Part shown: positions 1 to 12,984 of the stretch, one piece after another
Numbering within the stretch: position 1 is the first letter of the stretch
Layout: each line of letters starts with the position of its first letter
NCBI GenBank assembly: GCA_002286855.1
Contig: NRSV01000082.1
Location: 49,874-113,873 of the forward strand
Direction of reading: 5' to 3'
DNA: 64,000 bases
Source of the DNA: Bipolaris cookei
Lineage: Eukaryota; Ascomycota; Dothideomycetes; Pleosporales; Pleosporaceae
Made by a program: the position numbers and the translations under genes
Notes under the pieces: model-generated
Told to the model about the DNA's origin: nothing
The model's database searches: none
Seen by the model: the letters and a program-made list of their open reading frames with translations, nothing else

Positions 1-13
1 GCAAGACTTCACC

Positions 14-1473
14 ATGGGCTCAGAGATAGCGCCCATGTCCGCGACACTGCGGAAGAGGGTGTTGAAAGTATTATTTATTTCCTTGCTGCTTGACTTGGTA
101 CGTTATCTCTGGTTGCAACTAACTGAGCGCATGCACTGATAGACTTGGGCTTTAGATATCATTCACATTTATCCTCCCACTTTTTCCCAAACTAATCGAA
201 TTCTACCGTAACCACGAAACCGGCGACCCAAACACGATTCTCTCTAAAATTCTTGCCGGTCTCAACGCATACAAAAACTCGTTTGCGAAGCCCATCAACT
301 CCCGCTACGACATTGTCCTCCTCGGCGGCGCACTCGGCTCGCTCTTTTCCCTCTGCCAGGCAATCGCATCGCCCTTTATCGGCACACTTTCGGACAAATA
401 TGGAAGGCGTACTGCACTGCTTTGGTCCATGGTCGGCAACATCTTCAGCGTGGCGCTATGGGTTGCAGCCACAGACTTCCGGACTTTCCTTGCGAGCAGG
501 ATCGTGGGTGGACTGAGCGAGGGCAACGTGCAGCTCGCCATGGCGATTGCTACAGATATCAGCGACGACAGCCAGAGAGGGTCAACAATGGCGCTCGTGG
601 GCGTCTGCTTCAGCATCGCTTTCACATTTGGACCCGCTCTGGGTGCATATCTCTCAACGCTGCAGATCATGGACAAGAACCCCTTTGCCATGGCAGCGGG
701 CTTCTCCCTGTTTCTCATTGTCTCGGAGACAATATATCTATACGTCAGCCTTCCGGAGACGCTTCCTTCGGCGAGCAAGAGCGAGAATGCCACGGGAAAT
801 GGAAAACTGAAGGACGCGGACGTGCCGAAGCCTCGTATCCGGACAAATTCGCACTTTCTTCTCAACGCCACTCATTTTACCTTTATTCTGTTCTTCAGCG
901 GCATGGAGTTCTCGCTTCCTTTTATGACTTATGACTTGTTTGCCTATCAAGCAAAAGATTCGGGACGGCTACTCGGGTTCATTGGATTGGTCGCTTCGCT
1001 GCTCCAGGGGTCAGTGGTGCGTCGCATGCACCCACTCAAAGTGGTTCAGATGGGAGTCTTCAGCTGCACCATAGCCTTCGTTATGCTGAGTAGGGTGCAG
1101 ACGCAGGGCGCGCTCTATGGGGCAGCTGCCCTTTTGGCCGTGACGAGCGCAACGGTTGTGACTGGCTTGAATAGTCTGTCGTCTTTCGAAGCTGGTGCGG
1201 GTGAGCGTGGAAACAAACTAGGGAATCATCGAAGTTTCGGTAAGCTCAGAAGACGCTGCTGTGAAATTACAATCGCTAACTCTCTCAGGCCAAATTGGAC
1301 GTTCTCTAGGCCCCTTGGTCTTCTGCACGCTCTACTGGTGGGCGGGCCGAGAAACAGCGTACGCGACCGGAGCTGCGGGTATGGTGGCTGTGTGCGGATT
1401 GGTGTTTGGAGGGCTGAAGGTACCGCCTGGCACAGAAAACATTGGCAAGAAGAAGCAGAAGGCAGTTGAGTAG
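14..1473 (+). CDS. MFS transporter, MFSD10/tetracycline-efflux-like
   Basis: Predicted multi-pass membrane transporter of about 450 residues. I assemble three exons, 14-97, 156-1239 and 1289-1473; the joined length is a whole number of codons. The N-terminal exon supplies the first half of TM1, and the second begins ISFTFILPLFP. The loop 2-3 signature of the TetA/MFSD10 group is clear (QAIASPFIGTLSDKYGRR), followed by a typical TM4-5 region. The last exon gives GQIGRSLGPLVFCTLYWWAG, which resembles the conserved TM11 region of MFSD10 proteins. The start at 14 sits in a good context (cacc-atg), so the gene is probably complete even though it lies at the window edge. Family membership is firm; the substrate is unknown. 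Confidence 0.85.
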
Positions 1474-1997
1474 ATGTGATGTTTGGCTGTGGGTGTTGAT
1501 TCGTGTATAAATACACTAGCGTATTTTTTCCTATTCAACGCCATGTGCTTTCCCGGATCGAGGTCATGTCCAGTCCCACGACAAGTCTGCAACTACACAA
1601 ACATGAAGTGGACACTAGACGTATTGGTATGGTGTACATAGTTAATAGTTAACAAATAGTATGCACGTCTCGACACCATGATTATTAGTCCGACGCTCGG
1701 CAGGCCTGCCGCCGACCCGTTACCCGCACCAATGCCGCTCGTTGGCTTAGGAATAGATCTACACATAACGGCGCCAGCTCCCCCGCACATACGAAGCCTA
1801 GCACCCAAGTGGACCTCGGCTTCTGCTTCTGTTTTGTCGTCGTCGCCAGGGATGGAGATCAGGAGCTCGGTTCGGCGTGTTGGCTCCATGGAAGGACCGC
1901 TATCGCCTTTATTTTCGGACAATGCTTCGGCCAGCATGTGTCCGCATACTACTTAAACAACAAGCACGCCCCATGCCACAAAGCGGCGGTCAGGAAC
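1474..1997. other. Intergenic, no gene seen
   Basis: Short spacer between the MFS gene and the acyl-CoA synthetase gene, presumably 3' UTR plus promoter. I recognise no coding similarity on either strand. Confidence 0.5.
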
Positions 1998-3979
1998 ATG
2001 GATCCTACAACCACCGCTGCAGCCCTAGCTGCAGCTTCTGCTCTTGCAGCGTACGTCAATGCAAAGTATCACGTTGCGCAGGACATTGAGACGTTGAAGT
2101 TCAAGAGAAACTCGACAAAGTACTATGAACAGCTTGGTATGCATCTCCTGCATGTCCCCATTATCGCCTCGCAACGTCAACCTCTACAACCACCCTCTGC
2201 CTATACTAAGCCTGCACAGTGAAAACAAACCGCCAATCCCTATGGTACACATTCCCCCCGCAAGTAGAAAAGTATCGCGACAACTTGTGCATCTGGTCCC
2301 GCGCCAAAACCTACACATGGCAACAAGTCCACGACCGCGCCGTGCAGTGGGCAAACTTCTTCCTTGCCCAAGGCGTGAAACCTGGCGACATGATTGCCAC
2401 CTATCTCATGAATAGTGCTGATTTCATGGTCCTCTGGCTCGGTCTCTTCTGTATCGGCTGTGCCCCAGCCCATTTGAACTACAACCTGAAAGATGAGGGA
2501 CTAGTGCACTGCTTGAAAATCGCTGGAGTAAAGCTTGTGCTTGTTGATGAAGACGAAGGTTGTTCAGAGAGATTCGAAAATGTCAGAGCCACAGTGGAAG
2601 ACATGGGCGTCCGTGCGTTCAAGGTGGATGAGAACATGTTGGCAGAAGTTTATCAGGGAAGCACTGCGGTACCAGGCGATGAATTCAGGGAAAATGTGCG
2701 AGGGAGGGATCCCACATGTTTGCTCTACACCTCCGGAACAACCGGACTACCAAAAGCAGGCAAATACATGGTCAGCCGGTTTCATGAGAGGGGAAATCCA
2801 GACAATCTTACCTTAGGCCAGAAGGCTGGGCCAGACGGTGACCGGTGGTACTGCTGCATGCCTCTGTTTCACGGAACGGGAGGAATGCTCACTCTGAATG
2901 CAATGACGAGTGGCTTGAGCGTGGCTATAGGACGCAAGTTCTCCGTCCGCACATTCTGGGACGATATTCACGACTCGCAGGCTACGATGTTTGTCTACGT
3001 TGGTGAAACAGCGCGTTATCTACTCATGGCGCCACCACACCCACGAGAGAGGGATCACCGACTACGTGGAATGTATGGCAACGGCATGCGCCCAGATGTC
3101 TGGCGTCGATTCAAAGAGCGTTTCAACGTCCCAGAGGTCATGGAATTCTTCAGCTCGACCGAAGGCGTGCTGGGTCTGGTTGTCCACAACAAGGGCCCTT
3201 TTACGGATAACGCTCTTGCTCAGCACGGTGCCCTTGTCAGACGAGCACTGCACAACATATACATACCCGTAGCTGTTGACCCAGAAACTGGAGAACTACT
3301 ACGCGACCCCAAGACTGGCTTTGTCAAGCGTAATTCGTACAATGAAGGTGGCGAAATTCTAGTTGCCGTACCCAGTGAGGACACATTTGCTGGATACCAT
3401 AACAACCCGAAAGCCACAGCCAAAAAGTTTGAAAGAGATGTGTTTAAGAAAGGGGACCTGTACTATCGATCTGGCGATGCGCTAAGAAGGGATGACGATG
3501 GGAGATGGTTCTTCATGGACAGGCTGGGCGACACATTCCGTTGGAAGAGCGAAAACGTATCGACAGCCGAAGTTGCTGAAGTGCTGGGAAAATTTCCTGG
3601 CATCGACGAAGCTATTGTATACGGTACATTAGTTCCCAGGCATGATGGTCGTGCTGGCTGTGTTGCTCTCCGATTATCTCCTGGTACTAGCCCCGAGGCA
3701 TTCGATTGGAAGGCACTACTGGAATATGTGCGAGGCAAGCTGCCAAGATATGCAGTACCTGTGTTCCTGCGGCTGGTAAAGGAAGCAAATAACACGGATA
3801 ACCAGAAGCAGAACAAAGCGCCGTTAAGGAATGAGGGCATCGAAATCGACAAGTACGGAAGTAAGGTTGTTGGGGGTGACAATGATGCTGTCATGTGGAT
3901 GCAGCCTGGCCAGGACAGATATGTGAGGTTTACCCTGGAAGATTTGGAGGCACTGAGAAGTGGCAAGATTCTATTGTAA
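1998..3979 (+). CDS. FATP-type (very-)long-chain acyl-CoA synthetase / fatty acid transporter
   Basis: Adenylate-forming enzyme of the FATP/Fat1/CefD1 group, expected to activate long-chain or branched acids to CoA thioesters at a membrane (ER, lipid body or peroxisome). Two exons, 1998-2136 and 2220-3979, give 632 residues. The AMP-binding P-loop YTSGTTGLPKA lies near residue 214. The FATP-style MPLFHGTGG follows, then EFFSSTEG, and the adenylate signature YRSGDALRRDDDGRWFFMDR near residue 461 with RWKSENVST after it. The first exon encodes an Ala-rich N-terminal helix (AAALAAASALAAYV) that probably anchors the protein. The C-terminus SGKILL is not a classical PTS1. All key motifs are intact. 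Exact substrate cannot be told. Confidence 0.9.
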
Positions 3980-4649
3980 GCAGTCTAGTGTCAAGATACA
4001 TATTATAATTACCGAATATACATACATAGTCCCGCTCACCTGGTCCACATGTATGGTCCCATGGGTGAATGCAATGATACTATTCATAACGTTCTTTGGA
4101 CTGAACAATCGCAGCCTCTATAACTATTTTTTCGAGGTGTTCCAAGAGGAGAGTGGTTCCCAATGCCCATACAATGAAACAATCGCATGCAGGGTTGACT
4201 ATACTGGTCGCAGATACCAATGGTCAGCACATGATTGGACGCCACTGGCTGGAAGACGCTTACATCCCATCCCGTCTCTCAAAGGTTTATAGTGCTGACA
4301 TGTGTACTATGCCCTTCCATACGTGCCTAAGTGCAACGCAGGTTCGTGCACTTATGCCGCATCCTGCTATATATGACACATTCCAAATTTCCTATCTTAC
4401 TGTATCAAAGGCACACAAATACACTGAGCGCAGACAAGAGGATTCCAAATGTGCTGAACGCGGGCCGAATATCTTTCGCCTCCAAGATATTCCGACTTGC
4501 CGCTTATCAAAAGGCGGGGCGTGATTGGTCCGCTATGGACCATCAAGGTGCCATGTCCTCCTTAGTACGATAGTGAACACACGCACATTTGCCAGGGGTG
4601 GGAGAGGAAGGTTTTTTTACTTGCAGAAAAGTAGAGTTGAGCGGGACGT
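3980..4649. other. Intergenic, no gene seen
   Basis: Region between the acyl-CoA synthetase and the Dal5-like transporter. Only short random frames; nothing recognised. Confidence 0.5.
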
Positions 4650-4700
4650 ATGGTTCTTTGTCATCATCACAGGCGGGTTGGTTACACGTGTCTGGACGAC

Positions 4701-6283
4701 ATGTCGGAATTGGAGAAACGATTGGTTCGCAAGCTTGGTATGTACTATTGTGGTACTTCGGTATCGTCTACAGGACCTAACAAACCCGACAGATTGCTTT
4801 ATTTTGGTTAGATCATTGCTACTCAGCTTACTTAGTGGAGCTAATTCTGCACCAGGTATATTGTTGTGCTGCCTACTTTTTCAATTATTTGGATCGATCT
4901 GCTTTCTCCAATGCCTATGTATCCGGACTAAAGGAGTCGCTGAACCTGGAAGGCAACCAATACAGCATCTTGCTCTCCATGTTCACGGCTGGTAGCTGTA
5001 CCGGTCAGATACCTCACGCCCTGATCATCCAAAAGGTTGCGCCTCGCTTTTGGCTCCCCTTCACCCTGATAGTATGGTCCGGCTTGACCATGTGTTCAGC
5101 GGCATGCAAGACATACGCCCAACTTTGTGTCGTCCGCTTCTTGCAAGGGTTTTTCGAGGCAAGTCTTTACAGCGGTACCATCTATATCCTTGGATCCTGG
5201 TACAAGCCTTTGGAGATTGCCAAAAGAACAGCCATTTTCACGGCTATTGGGCAGATAGGCAGCATGTTCGCCGGTGTCATGATGACGGCAATGAATGAGA
5301 GTCTACATGGACAAACCTCTCTTGCAGGGTGGCAATGGGTCTTTATCATCAGTACGCATATTCCATCACAAAGTCAATGTCGATACTAACACTCTCAAGA
5401 TGGTGCTATGGGAATCCCCTTTGGCATCTTTGGTCTGTTGTTCTTTCCCAACCTGCCTGAGTCTCCCAACACGCCATATCTCAGCAAGGAGGAAATACAA
5501 TTAGCATTGGACCGTCTGCCGCCCAAAAGAGATTGGGGTCACAATATCAGCCTCAAATCATTGGCAAAGCGGCTTCTTGGGAAACCAGACGTTTACATAT
5601 TGTCCCTGTACTCTATGATTGGATGCGCACTCGAGGCTATTGTTCTCCAGGGTCTGTTCTTACTCTGGATGAAAGCCAACATCGAGCAGTTTCCCTCGTA
5701 TGCGACGACTACTTATCCTCTGGGCATCCAAGCCGTATCTATAGTTTCAAACATCGGAGCTGGCTACATCATAGACATGACTGACCACCGTGTACCCATG
5801 GTCATCCTAGCAGGAGTCTTGCAGTTGCTTGTGGCAATTCTCCTGCTGGTCCCTAATCTTTCTACAGCTGGTGTGTTGTTCGCGTTCTACCTGGCCGGCA
5901 CTTCATACATTGTGAATCCAGTCATGTATGGATGGGCGAATATCATCTGCCAGCGTAACGGTGACGACACGTCAAGATCAGTCATACTTTACGTCATGAG
6001 TATGGTGCAATCCATACTATACACCTTTTGGGGTATTGCCTTTTATCCTGCAACAGATGCGCCGTATTGGAAGAAGGGCTACATCACCATGATTGTAGTG
6101 GTGTTTGCTTTCTTTGGTTCAACAGCAGCTGTGCAATGGGTGCGTACACCATTTTGAAGCGTAATGGCTGGAAACTAACCACACACACAGTTGGACCAAA
6201 GGTCAAAAATCACAGCAGGCAGCGAGGAAGATGTCGTTTACATTGAGAGCGAGATAGCAGATGATCGGAATAAGAAGGATTGA
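4701..6283 (+). CDS. MFS transporter, anion:cation symporter (Dal5/allantoate-pantothenate) family
   Basis: Predicted 12-TM plasma-membrane uptake permease of the ACS/Dal5 family, which imports organic anions such as allantoate, pantothenate or nicotinate. Five exons: 4701-4737, 4793-4806, 4856-5351, 5400-6139 and 6191-6283, giving 459 residues. Conserved features are ELEKRLVRKLD before TM1, YFFNYLDRSAFSNAYVSGLKE in TM1, the TM4-5 stretch RFLQGFFEASLYSG, and TM7 with LWMKANIEQF then YPLGIQAVSI. Exon 2 is a 14-nt microexon encoding only the DCFIL segment; without it TM1 does not align. An in-frame ATG at 4650 would add 17 residues and is an alternative start. Family firm, substrate unknown. 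Confidence 0.82.
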
Positions 6284-8899
6284 AGACTTGCACGACAAAT
6301 AAGGGTGGGCAAGCTTTTGTGAAGAGACAGATTCGATAAAGCCCTTCGTATCCGGTACGGTTCTCCGTTAAGCTTGGGTCAAGTGATCAAATATCGAATC
6401 GGATCGAATGCTATAATCCGGGGGATATACTCACACCCGCCAGATTCCCTTTACTTACATGATCAGAAGGCGGTCCTGTGCGGTCTGCACCGAGTCGTTG
6501 TACGGATTCTTGTCTTCGAGAATGCGGCACTTATGTCGAGGTCTATGTTATCATCCGATTTTGTTATGTATATCGTGTGACTTGGTGCCCTTTCAATGCA
6601 GAATGAGGCCAGAACATGCATGCGCATTTGCTGTAGTTGGCAGCAAGAATTGTGTAGCCAGGAGTAGCCCCGAATCACACACAAAAAGCAGCGAATCACA
6701 CTCAGACGAGTAGGGTGAGTGGGAAGGAGTGCAGGTTGGGCACAATTGCTAGGGTTTCGTGTACGAGAAGGGAAAGTTTCATAACGGCTCAAGTGTTTGA
6801 GCGGAGCTATATCGTAGAAACTTAAGGGACAGGTACGTGTAGAAAAGGACGTGCACAGGTTGTTCCCAAGACAAGCGAAGTCGAGTCAAGTCATACGATG
6901 GCCAAGATGGGTTCGATTAATGAAGCTTGGACCGACTCATTTGCAGCTTCTCTCCGACCAAACAGACATCGTATTCATGTCCGATGTCAATGCAGATGCA
7001 ACGTTGGACACCGGTCGGATAGATGGCGTGGCGGACACCGTATTCGATCTTTCTTTGATGGTGATGGGCACGGTAGCACTTTGCCAACCAAGGTATATTG
7101 GCTATAGTAATCGACATATTGAAGCCCGGGTACTACCATTTGTTTGAGACGGAGGCTTTGTTTTATGCTCGTCCAGCAATAGCAGGCGAGAGAGGGAGAG
7201 GAAAAGAAGGCGCGCCACGTACAGTATCTGAGCCAGGCGTTTCGGGAGTGAAGCCGTTGATGCGTAGGATACATTGGATATGGATTTGGGAGATGTGACG
7301 GCTGGAGTAGGCAGGCGTGGCGGCGACGCTGAGAGGATCGGCAACGACCTTGCAAGTTTCCGGTATCGCAAAACGTGGGGGGGAGAGGGGGGCAGGACTG
7401 GATTACCGGAAGGGGTCGCAAACAAGCGTTGACTTGGCACACGCATCCGCTGAACGTCGCGAGGGTGTTGTGGAGATGAATTCGGGCCTAAAATTAGCGC
7501 TCTGAGCTGGCTAAGGCTTCATGAATTGATAACACTTCCCCCCGGTGAATGCGTACACATACTACAATGGTCCAACTCCCCGAGTGCCAGGATGAAGCTG
7601 TTCGTCAAATACGTATAATCTTAGATTCCAACAATGTGATTAGTGTTGCAAAACGCCCCTGAACGCCACCAATTTCCTATTCGCCATTTGTTGACTGTTC
7701 GACTAGGAGAACAGGCCCCTTCAAGCGTTGCAACAACGGTGGCTAGTGGGAATCCCAGCCTCGCCCTTCTCCACCATCACGGCCCAGGCGGTGCTCAATG
7801 GACCTGCCTACGCGCCTCACCTTCGATCTTTCCAACGACAGATTTCTCTCAGCATCAATCCCTTTTTTTCTCTCCCTTTAGTCTCGGTCACGTCTTGGCA
7901 GCGACGTCCGACCAGCCGTGTTCATGGGATGCCTTGACCTCTAGGGCGTGAAACGCCAAATGTGCGCACTGCATTGTAGCCAGCTTCATTATGCCATCCG
8001 GTGAAGGTGACAACAGCTGCTTGCTCACGGTCGCGTTCGCCCACAGTTCCCACTGGCCGTGACGGTTTCTCAAGCGAGAGGCCGTTCCACCGGATTTGCC
8101 CCGTCACGTTTCAGATGCTCATTGTGCCATGCTGCTCGAACACTACGAGTCTCGGATGAGGGCTCCAGACTCGTCCCACTCCTTTACAGTCTCCTCATTT
8201 ACGAGTAATGACCTATGATTGCAGCCACAGGGTGGGGCTATACTGACTCCAAATATTATCACCCTCATCTACGTTGGACCAGGGAAAGCAGTGTACAGCG
8301 CTTGATGCCTGCACGCGAGTCGCACAGCCAATAATACCAGAGGCGACACTCTTCTCCCACGCGGATGCCCACCCCCGTGGCGCTCTGACAGCATACACTA
8401 CTTTACCTAATCGACAAGTACCCGCCCTAGTGCCAGGCAAAAAATGTTTATGGGGCCGGATAGCACGGCAGCAAATCAGAGCAGAGCAAACGCTTTAGTA
8501 TGCATGTTTCGCCTCGAAAAACTGGATTACATGGTACATCAGGCCTACACCCAGTCTGTTTTCGCGACAAGCGTCGAACCTGCTAGCCATGGGTTCGCAC
8601 ACAGCAAGGAGAAGTGGCAGGCTACCTGCTTGTCACCTACTAGTAAGGAATGCGGGTGAAGCTCAATATATCAAGCCAATTTGGCAATAGTGGCCCTCTT
8701 TTGTCGATAAGAGCTGGACTCTGAGTCTGTCAATCCTTCTGTATGCATGTAGTGGCGCAGGCTTCGCCCACATATTACTACGCTCTGCTGATTCAAGCAG
8801 CTCCCATCACAGCGAGCATCCTTCCTCCTCTTCTTATCCGTTGTCTGATTCTTTCCGGTTTTCCGTTCTTTCGATACTTTCTCCTCCAGATTGCCAACC
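6284..8899. other. Long intergenic region, no gene seen
   Basis: About 2.6 kb with no recognisable coding region, transposon or structured RNA. Frames are short on both strands and show no protein-like composition. It probably includes the 5' region of the downstream F-box-like gene; pyrimidine-rich stretches are visible at 8815-8885. Confidence 0.4.
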
Positions 8900-10629
8900 A
8901 TGGCGCATACTGCTTCTCCATATGTGCTTGCTCCTCGGTTACCCGATCCTCCAGTCCGTGTCAACCTTAACGACTACGCTGCCACCGCTAAGGCACACGC
9001 TACTTCCAAAAAATACATGCACGACCTATTTCCAGGCCAGAACAAGCCGTTGCCTCTCCCAAAAGATACCGAAACGCAAAACCGACCCGTGTACGCAAAG
9101 CCATCCCAGAGTTCGCGCCAACGACATGTCTTGGAGGAGCGGCTCGCCCCGGTTCGAGCTTCAGAGGACTCCATCGACCGACGATCACTAGAATGCATAA
9201 TTATGCTCGATGAATCACCTGTCCGCGGACCTCAGAGGACAATGGTGGCTTCGAACCCTGTCCCAGCACCTCTCAACGTCCCCAAGCGTTCTCCTTCTCC
9301 TAGGCGTAAAGACAGCACAGCAAAGCCAGCGATTGAGCGGACACGCTCAGTGAAAGGTCCCAGCCACACCAACGTGACAAGGCACTCGCTACTCCAACTT
9401 CCACAAGGCCTACTGGGGCATATACTAGCATACGTTTTTGCCGAAGAACGGGCTGTATCGATTACACCATATCAATCGCGGATTACGCCGCAGCGCTACC
9501 GACATCGCCATCGTCCTAATGCTGTGGATATCCGATCCGTCATGATGCACCCTGCTCTCCGTGTCTGCCAGCAGATGCGCGCAATGGGACTAAACATTCT
9601 GTACCGCGACAACCTGTTTCTCATCGACTTGTGCGATGCTCGAAGCGCTATACATGCACATGAAAAGGACGCTGGCGGCAAGCACTGGGACTGTTGGACA
9701 AGTGGAAAGCCCCCGCAAATGGTCCAGTCTGTACTCACACACGCGTGCAACTTGCGCTTCCAGCTGCCCATCTCCGGCATGGAAACGGCACCGGTGCACG
9801 GAGCGGCAAAGCGGAAAAAGGACTACCACGAGGACGGATGCGTTGTTGTGGAATCTCTTCGCAGCATCGCCACACTGATTACCGGTTTACCTATGGTTTT
9901 GCAAACAGCACGACCGCGGTCATCGAGTCCAGTAGCACCCAAGGCGTTGCGCCGCAAGCTCAGTATTCGCGGGCTGAAGCGCCATGACTCGTTGGAATTC
10001 GTGTGCCGAGGCGATAACGCTCTCCAATCTCCGCCACAGAGGGAGCCGTTCAGTACGCTCGAAGTCGTCCTCGTGAAAGCGGCTGTAACGGCAGAAGTGC
10101 ACCCCCAGACACTAGAAATGATTGCAATTTGCAGCAGCATCCCCGTTTGGGACAATCTTGAATACCACCTGGAGCTCGAAGGCTTCAGAAAGCTCTGGGC
10201 CAAGCGAACAATGGGAAAGTGGTTGGGCAGTGAACCGGATGCGGGTAAATTAGTGCTTGGTATGTTTTGACACGAGTCGTTTCTTCTTTTGCAACAGCGA
10301 TCTTTTGCTAACCTGTTTTAGATCTTCAAGCTCTAGGCTATCCGCGCCCCATGACCGAGTCGCCGCAGAATTCCGGCAGGGTAGACATGTTTCACAGGCA
10401 CAGATCGAGGCCTACTCAGGACTCCATCGATGGCCTCACGCATAGGTACCTGCAAGCGCCCTCGAAAAGTACTCGGAATTTAAGAGCATCCAAAGAAGGC
10501 ACCATGGCGCGGAAAATGAGGGAAATGGAGAGCCTTTCCAAGATGTCGCTGCTAAGAGGGACCAAGCAGCCCCCGACAGTGGAAGAGATTCAGCGGATTG
10601 CATCGGATATTCGGCGAGGAACGCACTAA
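8900..10629 (+). CDS. F-box-like hypothetical protein
   Basis: Two exons (8900-10259 and 10322-10629) encode 555 residues. The ATG at 8900 has a good context (ccaacc-atgg). Residues 1-160 are low-complexity, Pro/Arg/Ser-rich and probably disordered. From about residue 163, LLQLPQGLLGHILAYVF looks like the start of an F-box-type helical motif (hydrophobic-LP-x-E-hydrophobic pattern, loosely kept), followed by a domain typical of fungal F-box-like proteins of unknown function with MHPALRVCQQMRAMGLNILYRDN. The C-terminal exon is basic and ends VEEIQRIASDIRRGTH. I do not recognise a specific family; an adaptor role in ubiquitin ligation is inference only. Confidence 0.7.
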
Positions 10630-10810
10630 ACATCAATATCATCAGTGTATATCCATTGCCTAAAAATACTCGTGTTGCCAAGTGCCATGTTGGCAAGGGA
10701 CGGAATGCTTCGTGATGTACCTTTGACCATTTCCATCTATTCAACCATTGTCTACCCTATATTCCAGATTATTCTTGCGTATTCTAGGCACTTTGGGTCG
10801 CCGCTCTCTA

Positions 10811-12354
10811 TTATGATTTACCATCTGAAAACTGTACAACAGCCCACTTGCCACTCCACGCCCACTTTCGTGCTCCGCTGTCTCCTCCACCACCCTCCAT
10901 AGCTCTGAGTCGCTCGTCTTCGCCTTCTCGCAATCCAACCACCACATCAGCTTTGCAAGTACGGAGCGCAAGTACACGGAGCCCTGAACCGGGGCCCATA
11001 GGTCCAATGGCGTCGGTGAAAGGTGTTGTAGCGGGCCAGGCAGCCTATCAAAATCTTAGCAGAGTGAATACATAAAGTGCTGACCATACTCACATCAGCA
11101 GTTAGCTTTCGGTAGTTTAAATCGCCTTTGAAGATGACCAACTCGCTCTCCTTGAGATCTTGGTAAAGCTCCGGTTCTATCTTGGGAAGCCGCCAGTAGC
11201 TTCCTGCCGCAGTCCAGAAGTGGTTAGGTCGCAGCATCAACTGACCCTCGGCGTGCATGGTACTCCAGTGCTGGAACAAAAATTTCAGGTTGGAGCTCTC
11301 GGTTTCCGAAAGAGGTACAACCTCCTTCCCTTTGTGCTTCTCATCGTCGGATAACGCTTCATAGAAGCTATGTGGGTCTGCCAGTGCAGACAGAAGAGCA
11401 CCGAAGTCGGCTGGCAGTACATCTGAGACGAACCAGGGAATAGATTTAGGGTGGAAAACGACATTCGTGGCGAGGCCAGAGGCGATGAGGTAGCCGGCCA
11501 GTATCAGATCGACAAAAAGTTCAAAGCCGGCATTGTCGAGGACAATGTCAACGCGCCTCTCTTTCTTGCCCCCCTTTTGTGCGGTAGACAGCACCTTGAA
11601 GGCCTTATCCAGGTTGTTGATCAGGATATTCTTCTCTGAGTTCTTGCGCGCCTCGGAGCCCTGCAGTTTTTGAATATCTTCATAAGAAAGATTCGTTAAG
11701 AGCGAGAGATCCGTTGCATTACCCCAAAGACAAATCTCGCACATTTCAGTGAAGAGAAGCTTTTCAGCAACCTCAAGCTGCTCTTGGGTGTCTGCGCCGC
11801 TAATAGTCTTTTTCTGCTCCAGCTCGGTGACAATGTCTTTGTAGCGCGCGGCAAGTTCGAGAACGGCGGGGCGGGAGGACTTGAAAGTAGCCATTTTCTG
11901 GCGAGCGAAGATGTCATATGAGCGCCATTTGTCACTTTGTTTGAAGATGCTCGATATACGTCTTGCTATGGCGGTCAGCCTCGACCACGACAAACAGAGA
12001 CGGCACTTACCGGTACAAATAGCATTCGGCATAAAGCCAGGGCACATTGTGCCACTTGGGATTGCCTCTGGCGACTAGTTCCTCGTTGTACGCCTTGACA
12101 TCGGGTTCGCCATCATCGGGGATGGGCGTCAGCTCGCGGTCGTGTTGCAGTTCGTACTTGAGCTTGGCTAGTTCGGCAACAATGTGTTTGCCCTGACTGA
12201 TGACCGCCTCTTCTTTGGTATTGTGCAACGAGCGATGGACGTCATCAATACCTTGTGTTATGATGATGGGCCATCGTGAACGCGCCGATGTGTGGGCAAA
12301 CGACGTGGCGTCGTTTGTGCTGTGTTGTGCGACGGGGAATGTGTCACACTCCAT
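10811..12354 (-). CDS. ARMT1-like DUF89 metal-dependent phosphatase
   Basis: Member of the DUF89/ARMT1 family, metal-dependent damage-control phosphatases acting on sugar-phosphate or related metabolites (the human protein was also reported as a protein-glutamate methyltransferase). Three exons on the minus strand, 12354-12011, 11961-11094 and 11044-10811, give 481 residues. Visible family blocks: SFAHTSARSRWPIIITQGIDDVHR at the N-terminus, WLYAECYLYRRI, the metal-site region VLDNAGFELFVDLILAGYL, and GDLNYRKLTAD, then LRVLALRTCKADVVVGL and GKWAVVQFSDGKS at the end. The second intron (11045-11093) falls right after GDLNYRKLTAD. The first intron uses an AAG acceptor. Start chosen at the Met of MECDTFPVAQ, matching the usual short N-terminus. 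It converges with the F-box-like gene. Confidence 0.88.
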
Positions 12355-12984
12355 TGTGACAATGCACTTGAGTTGTCGGTCCGGTCCCGAATTGATAGTA
12401 GAAAGAGAGAGAAGAGTCTTTATCGTTGATTGTGCCAGACGTTGAATTGTCAACATGGCGGGGCCCACCATCCTCTCACTACAAATAACTTATTTGGCGG
12501 GGTCCTCGATTTCGGAATTGCTTGGATGGGCTTAGCGCCATTATCCGCATCCCGTATGGCTTCCGCGTCTCGTCGCATACAGAGCAGCGCCATACAGACA
12601 ATTCTCCCGTGAGGATGCTGAAAGGCCAGCCATACCGTCTGGAATCGAGTGTCGGCCCGTTCATTCCATGCAAGAGGCTCATAGGTAAGTATACAGTGAT
12701 GCTAGACCTTGGCCTTTACAGCGATCGATACATGACGCTGATCCATACACTGATCTTGTCGACCTTGTCAGATCTTCTTGTATTTTGTCAATTTTACCCG
12801 TTAGACTAATTTATTTACCACCCTGCTGTCAGATTATTGAATGGGTCACAGGACATGGAGTGGTCGAATGCGACAGCGAGGCTCACTAAGGACGACACAC
12901 TGTCCTGGCAACCACAACATCCACCCAAGCGCGACTCTTATCCATTGTTCTCTTCTCAATAACAGCATCAAGAAAAACGAGAGA
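12355..12984. other. Intergenic, no gene seen
   Basis: Upstream of the DUF89 gene on one side and of the decayed MFS gene on the other. The missing 5' end of that MFS gene should lie here, but I cannot recognise it; a run of ten G at about 12989-12999 marks the point where similarity starts. Confidence 0.4.

Noticed and set aside
305..871. 188-codon minus-strand frame inside the first MFS gene
   Set aside because: Antisense shadow of a well-supported transporter gene.
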